Assembly (NCBI GenBank): GCA_026417425.1
Contig: JAOADF010000157.1
Span: forward strand, 1 to 9,325
DNA length: 9,325 nt
Direction of reading: 5' to 3'
DNA from: Dictyoglomaceae bacterium
GTDB lineage: Bacteria; Dictyoglomota; Dictyoglomia; Dictyoglomales; Dictyoglomaceae
Shown piece by piece: positions 7,466 to 9,325 of the stretch (its first letter is position 1; every line of letters starts with the position of its first letter). The notes beneath the pieces were generated by a model that did no database searches, was not told where the DNA came from, and worked only from the letters and a program-made list of their open reading frames with translations. Position numbers and translations under genes: made by a program.

Positions 7466-8926
7466 TTATCCTAAAAATCTCCTAAGATAAGCAGCTCTTA
7501 AAACTTCTTCTTGAACATTATCATATTTTCCATCTCTAAGGAATTCTAAAATTTTCTGAGAAGTTTTAATGTGCTCTGTATTAAAAGAAAATAGATCAAA
7601 TTTACAAACAGTTTTCCTAATCTCCTCGGGTAAGTATCTATTTTCTATATCAAGATAACTAAGAGCATCAGACATGTCTTCCTCAAAGTTTATATAAACA
7701 GTCTTTAAAAACCTTATATCTTCTTTATTTAACACTTCCAAACCTAAAACCTCAGGTGGTATACCAAGGGAATATAAAGCTGCAGTAAAAGTAATCACTC
7801 TTGGAAGTTTTATACCTTCAACTTCTCGAGGATAACCAAAAAGCCCCACATGCAATTTTCTTCTTCTCCTTTTAGGTACATATTTGGCTACCTCATTTAT
7901 TAAATTTGCAAGATTCCTAATATGCCCTCTATATGCTTGGGTATATTTTTTCATTATCTCAAAGGCTCTTTGCTCATCCACCATATGAGGCAATCCTTTA
8001 GAACGGGATCGTATTTTTTTAATAGCTTCTCTCACCTCATCAGGAGAATTATCATATTTAAATGCAGACTGAATTGTAAATGTATAAGCACTTGGATATT
8101 CCTTAAGGATTCTTTCAACGGTGGAAGGCTTCATATTACCTCTAAAAGGAGCAGATCCTACTCCTATAATTGGATAAATTTCGACTCCAATTTCTTCAGA
8201 AAGTTTATACATTCTTTGAAGAGCTATTTTATTTAGTAAGACTGCACTTATCATTCCATAATTCATAGCAGGATCTGATCTTGCAAAAAAAACTCTTATA
8301 TATTTAAAATCTTTGTCCCTTAAGAAATCTTTTACAATTTGATCCGCAATTAAAATATGATCCCAATCTTCAAAAAGGGGTATAATATGAATAGTACTGG
8401 GATTAAAATCTCCTATCCATTCTGCTATAGTACAATCATCGTTTCTGAATTTAATATATTGCTTTCCATAGACAAAATCTCGATAATACCAATATATTCT
8501 ATTAAGACAAGTTGCAGAAGTTGTCAAAGGAAGTATGATCTCAAAAATAGGAGCTATATCTTTCTGATAAAAAATTTTTGCAGTGTCATAAGATCGAGGT
8601 ATACTCTCAAGGGTTTCAATCAATATTTTTGCTTCATCCTTTTCAAATAATGGGTTTGGTACTCTTAAAGTTATAAAAACATCTCTACCAAGAATTTTAT
8701 CTGAAAAAAAAGAATCATAGCGGGTTAATAGCTTTTTTACAACAAAATTATCAACTTCTTTTCCCTCGCAATCCCACATTTGTTCATCACAACCTAAATG
8801 TGAAAAGGCATAATAAGCCTCTGTTATCTCGTCATCACCACCAATTTCTGGACTTTCAGAGAAAAAAGGAGTTGCTACATTATCAGGATGCTGAGTACTC
8901 ATACATTTAGGTATTCTTATCTCCAT
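7466..8926 (-). CDS. ppcA: Archaeal-type phosphoenolpyruvate carboxylase
   Basis: This enzyme catalyses PEP + bicarbonate to oxaloacetate + phosphate, the anaplerotic feed into the C4 branch of central metabolism, in the cytoplasm. The 486 residues match the short archaeal type (about 480-540) rather than the roughly 900-residue bacterial/plant enzyme. Recognisable blocks are MSTQHPDN (9-16), ESPEIGGDDEITEAYYAFSH (24-43), GCDEQMWDCEGKEVDNFVVK (45-64), FARSDPAMNYG (214-224), GVGSAPFRGNM (255-265) and GLFGYPREV (361-369). No frameshift or gap is seen. The ATG at 8926 has GAGGTG 5 nt upstream. It stands alone, convergent with the ABC operon and downstream of a tRNA cluster on the same strand. 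The type is common in archaea and known from only a few bacteria, which points to an ancient or transferred origin here. The family call is secure; regulation is unknown. Confidence 0.95.
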   Translation of the reverse strand: MEIRIPKCMSTQHPDNVATPFFSESPEIGGDDEITEAYYAFSHLGCDEQMWDCEGKEVDNFVVKKLLTRYDSFFSDKILGRDVFITLRVPNPLFEKDEAKILIETLESIPRSYDTAKIFYQKDIAPIFEIILPLTTSATCLNRIYWYYRDFVYGKQYIKFRNDDCTIAEWIGDFNPSTIHIIPLFEDWDHILIADQIVKDFLRDKDFKYIRVFFARSDPAMNYGMISAVLLNKIALQRMYKLSEEIGVEIYPIIGVGSAPFRGNMKPSTVERILKEYPSAYTFTIQSAFKYDNSPDEVREAIKKIRSRSKGLPHMVDEQRAFEIMKKYTQAYRGHIRNLANLINEVAKYVPKRRRRKLHVGLFGYPREVEGIKLPRVITFTAALYSLGIPPEVLGLEVLNKEDIRFLKTVYINFEEDMSDALSYLDIENRYLPEEIRKTVCKFDLFSFNTEHIKTSQKILEFLRDGKYDNVQEEVLRAAYLRRFLG

Positions 8927-8931
8927 TTTTT

Positions 8932-8937
8932 CACCTC
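8932..8937 (-). promoter_or_regulatory. Shine-Dalgarno of the PEP carboxylase gene
   Basis: On the minus strand GAGGTG lies 5 nt before the ATG at 8926, a clear ribosome site that supports this start codon. Confidence 0.75.
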
Positions 8938-8960
8938 ACCATTTTTAATAAAAAAACACC

Positions 8961-8979
8961 AATTATTTGCAAAATAATT
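8961..8979. repeat. AT-rich inverted repeat at the PEP carboxylase promoter
   Basis: The arms AATTATTT (8961-8968) and AAATAATT (8972-8979) are perfectly complementary around a 3-nt centre GCA. The repeat is centred on about 8970, where transcription should start from the neighbouring -10 (8982-8977). It could be an operator. The hairpin would be too weak, and lacks a T-run, to be a terminator. AT-rich composition makes chance plausible. Confidence 0.35.
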
Positions 8980-9005
8980 ATAGCTTATAATTAAGTATTA
9001 AACAA
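8977..9005 (-). promoter_or_regulatory. Putative promoter of the PEP carboxylase gene
   Basis: On the minus strand TTGTTT (9005-9000), a 17-nt spacer and a perfect TATAAT (8982-8977) lie about 50 nt before the start codon. This predicts a leader of about 44 nt, unlike the leaderless layout of uvrC and the kinase. Confidence 0.5.
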
Positions 9006-9108
9006 CAATTCTTCTTATACAATGCACCATAAAATCTTTCTAAATCAGGTAAACAATTTTTAAAGGAAGGGTTAAAAGGATATCAACACTGGGATTTTAT
9101 TTAATAAA

Positions 9109-9184
9109 TGGTGGGCGGAGCAGGATTTGAACCTACGACCTCCTGCTTGTAAGGCAGGCGCTCTCACCTCTGAGCTATCCGCCC
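9109..9184 (-). tRNA. tRNA-Val(TAC)
   Basis: A 76-nt tRNA on the minus strand. The acceptor GGGCGGA (5' end 9184) pairs with TCCGCCC, then A73 and an encoded CCA (9111-9109). The anticodon loop CTTACAA gives TAC at 9151-9149, reading GUA and probably other valine codons. The T arm contains GGTTCAAATCC. It is the last gene of the cluster, and no clear intrinsic terminator follows. Confidence 0.97.
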
Positions 9185-9189
9185 AAAAT

Positions 9190-9267
9190 TGGCGCCCTCA
9201 GGGGGATTCGAACCCCCGTCACCGCCTTGAAAGAGCGGTGTCCTAGGCCGGGCTAGACGATGAGGGC
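9190..9267 (-). tRNA. tRNA-Glu(TTC)
   Basis: A 78-nt tRNA on the minus strand. The acceptor GCCCTCA (5' end 9267) pairs with TGAGGGC, then G73 and an encoded CCA (9192-9190). The anticodon stem CCGCT/GGCGG has a terminal U-G pair around the loop CTTTCAA, giving anticodon TTC at 9231-9229. The T arm is GGGGGTTCGAATCCCCC. Only 5 nt separate it from tRNA-Val. Confidence 0.97.
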
Positions 9268-9275
9268 CCTTTCTC

Positions 9276-9325
9276 TGGTGAGCCGCACAGGAATCGAACC
9301 TGTGACCCCCTGATTAAAAGTCAGG
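9276..9325 (-). tRNA. tRNA-Lys(TTT), partial (5' part off the right edge)
   Basis: Only the 3' two thirds are present on the minus strand: anticodon stem-loop CCTGA-CTTTTAA-TCAGG with anticodon TTT at 9318-9316, T arm ACAGG-TTCGATT-CCTGT, acceptor 3' strand GCGGCTC, A73 and an encoded CCA (9278-9276). The D arm and 5' acceptor strand lie outside the window. It is 8 nt upstream of tRNA-Glu, so the three tRNAs are very likely one transcript. Confidence 0.93.

Noticed and set aside
7922..8650. Plus-strand reading frames opposite the PEP carboxylase gene
   Set aside because: They are shadows of a well-supported gene, and the translations look like reversed coding sequence.
9085..9108. AT palindrome (TTATTTAATAA) after tRNA-Val as a terminator
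   Set aside because: It has no GC pairs, and the hairpin would be too weak, especially in a thermophile.
9109..9325. The tRNA cluster as an integration site for a mobile element
   Set aside because: No integrase, no direct repeat of a tRNA 3' end and no foreign-looking genes are visible within the window.

Overview
The window is AT-rich (about one third G+C by eye), densely packed DNA from a bacterial chromosome. The proteins are rich in Lys, Glu and Ile, as is common in thermophiles, and all complete tRNA genes encode their CCA end. With bacterial UvrC, PdxS/PdxT and an archaeal-type PEP carboxylase, this suggests a deep-branching thermophilic bacterium. Dictyoglomus is my best guess, but this is inference from style and gene content, not a database match.

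Layout from left to right. On the minus strand, reading leftward, are uvrC (nucleotide excision repair), then pdxS and pdxT (pyridoxal 5'-phosphate synthase); pdxT runs off the left edge. A 124-bp divergent spacer (79 bp if uvrC is read from its upstream ATG) separates uvrC from a plus-strand FGGY-family sugar kinase. The kinase converges on a minus-strand tRNA-Ser(GCT), leaving 5 bp between them. From the far side of that tRNA, a plus-strand operon of three overlapping genes encodes an ABC-2-type exporter (ATPase and two permeases). It converges, 10 bp apart, on a minus-strand archaeal-type PEP carboxylase. The right edge is a minus-strand tRNA cluster, Lys(TTT, partial)-Glu(TTC)-Val(TAC).

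These are mostly independent housekeeping units. PdxS and PdxT form one enzyme making PLP from ribose 5-phosphate, glyceraldehyde 3-phosphate and glutamine. The three ABC genes should form one exporter of unknown cargo. PEP carboxylase would refill oxaloacetate.

The most interesting signals are regulatory. Good sigma-70-like hexamers sit so close to the start codons of uvrC, the FGGY kinase and the ABC ATPase that the mRNAs would be leaderless or nearly so, while pdxS and the PEP carboxylase carry clear Shine-Dalgarno sequences. The tRNA-Ser and ABC-exporter promoters appear to be back to back with overlapping -35 hexamers. I found no defence system, CRISPR array, insertion sequence or clearly new multi-gene system. 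No stretch above 300 bases lacks a gene; the largest non-genic interval is about 180 bases, 8927-9108.
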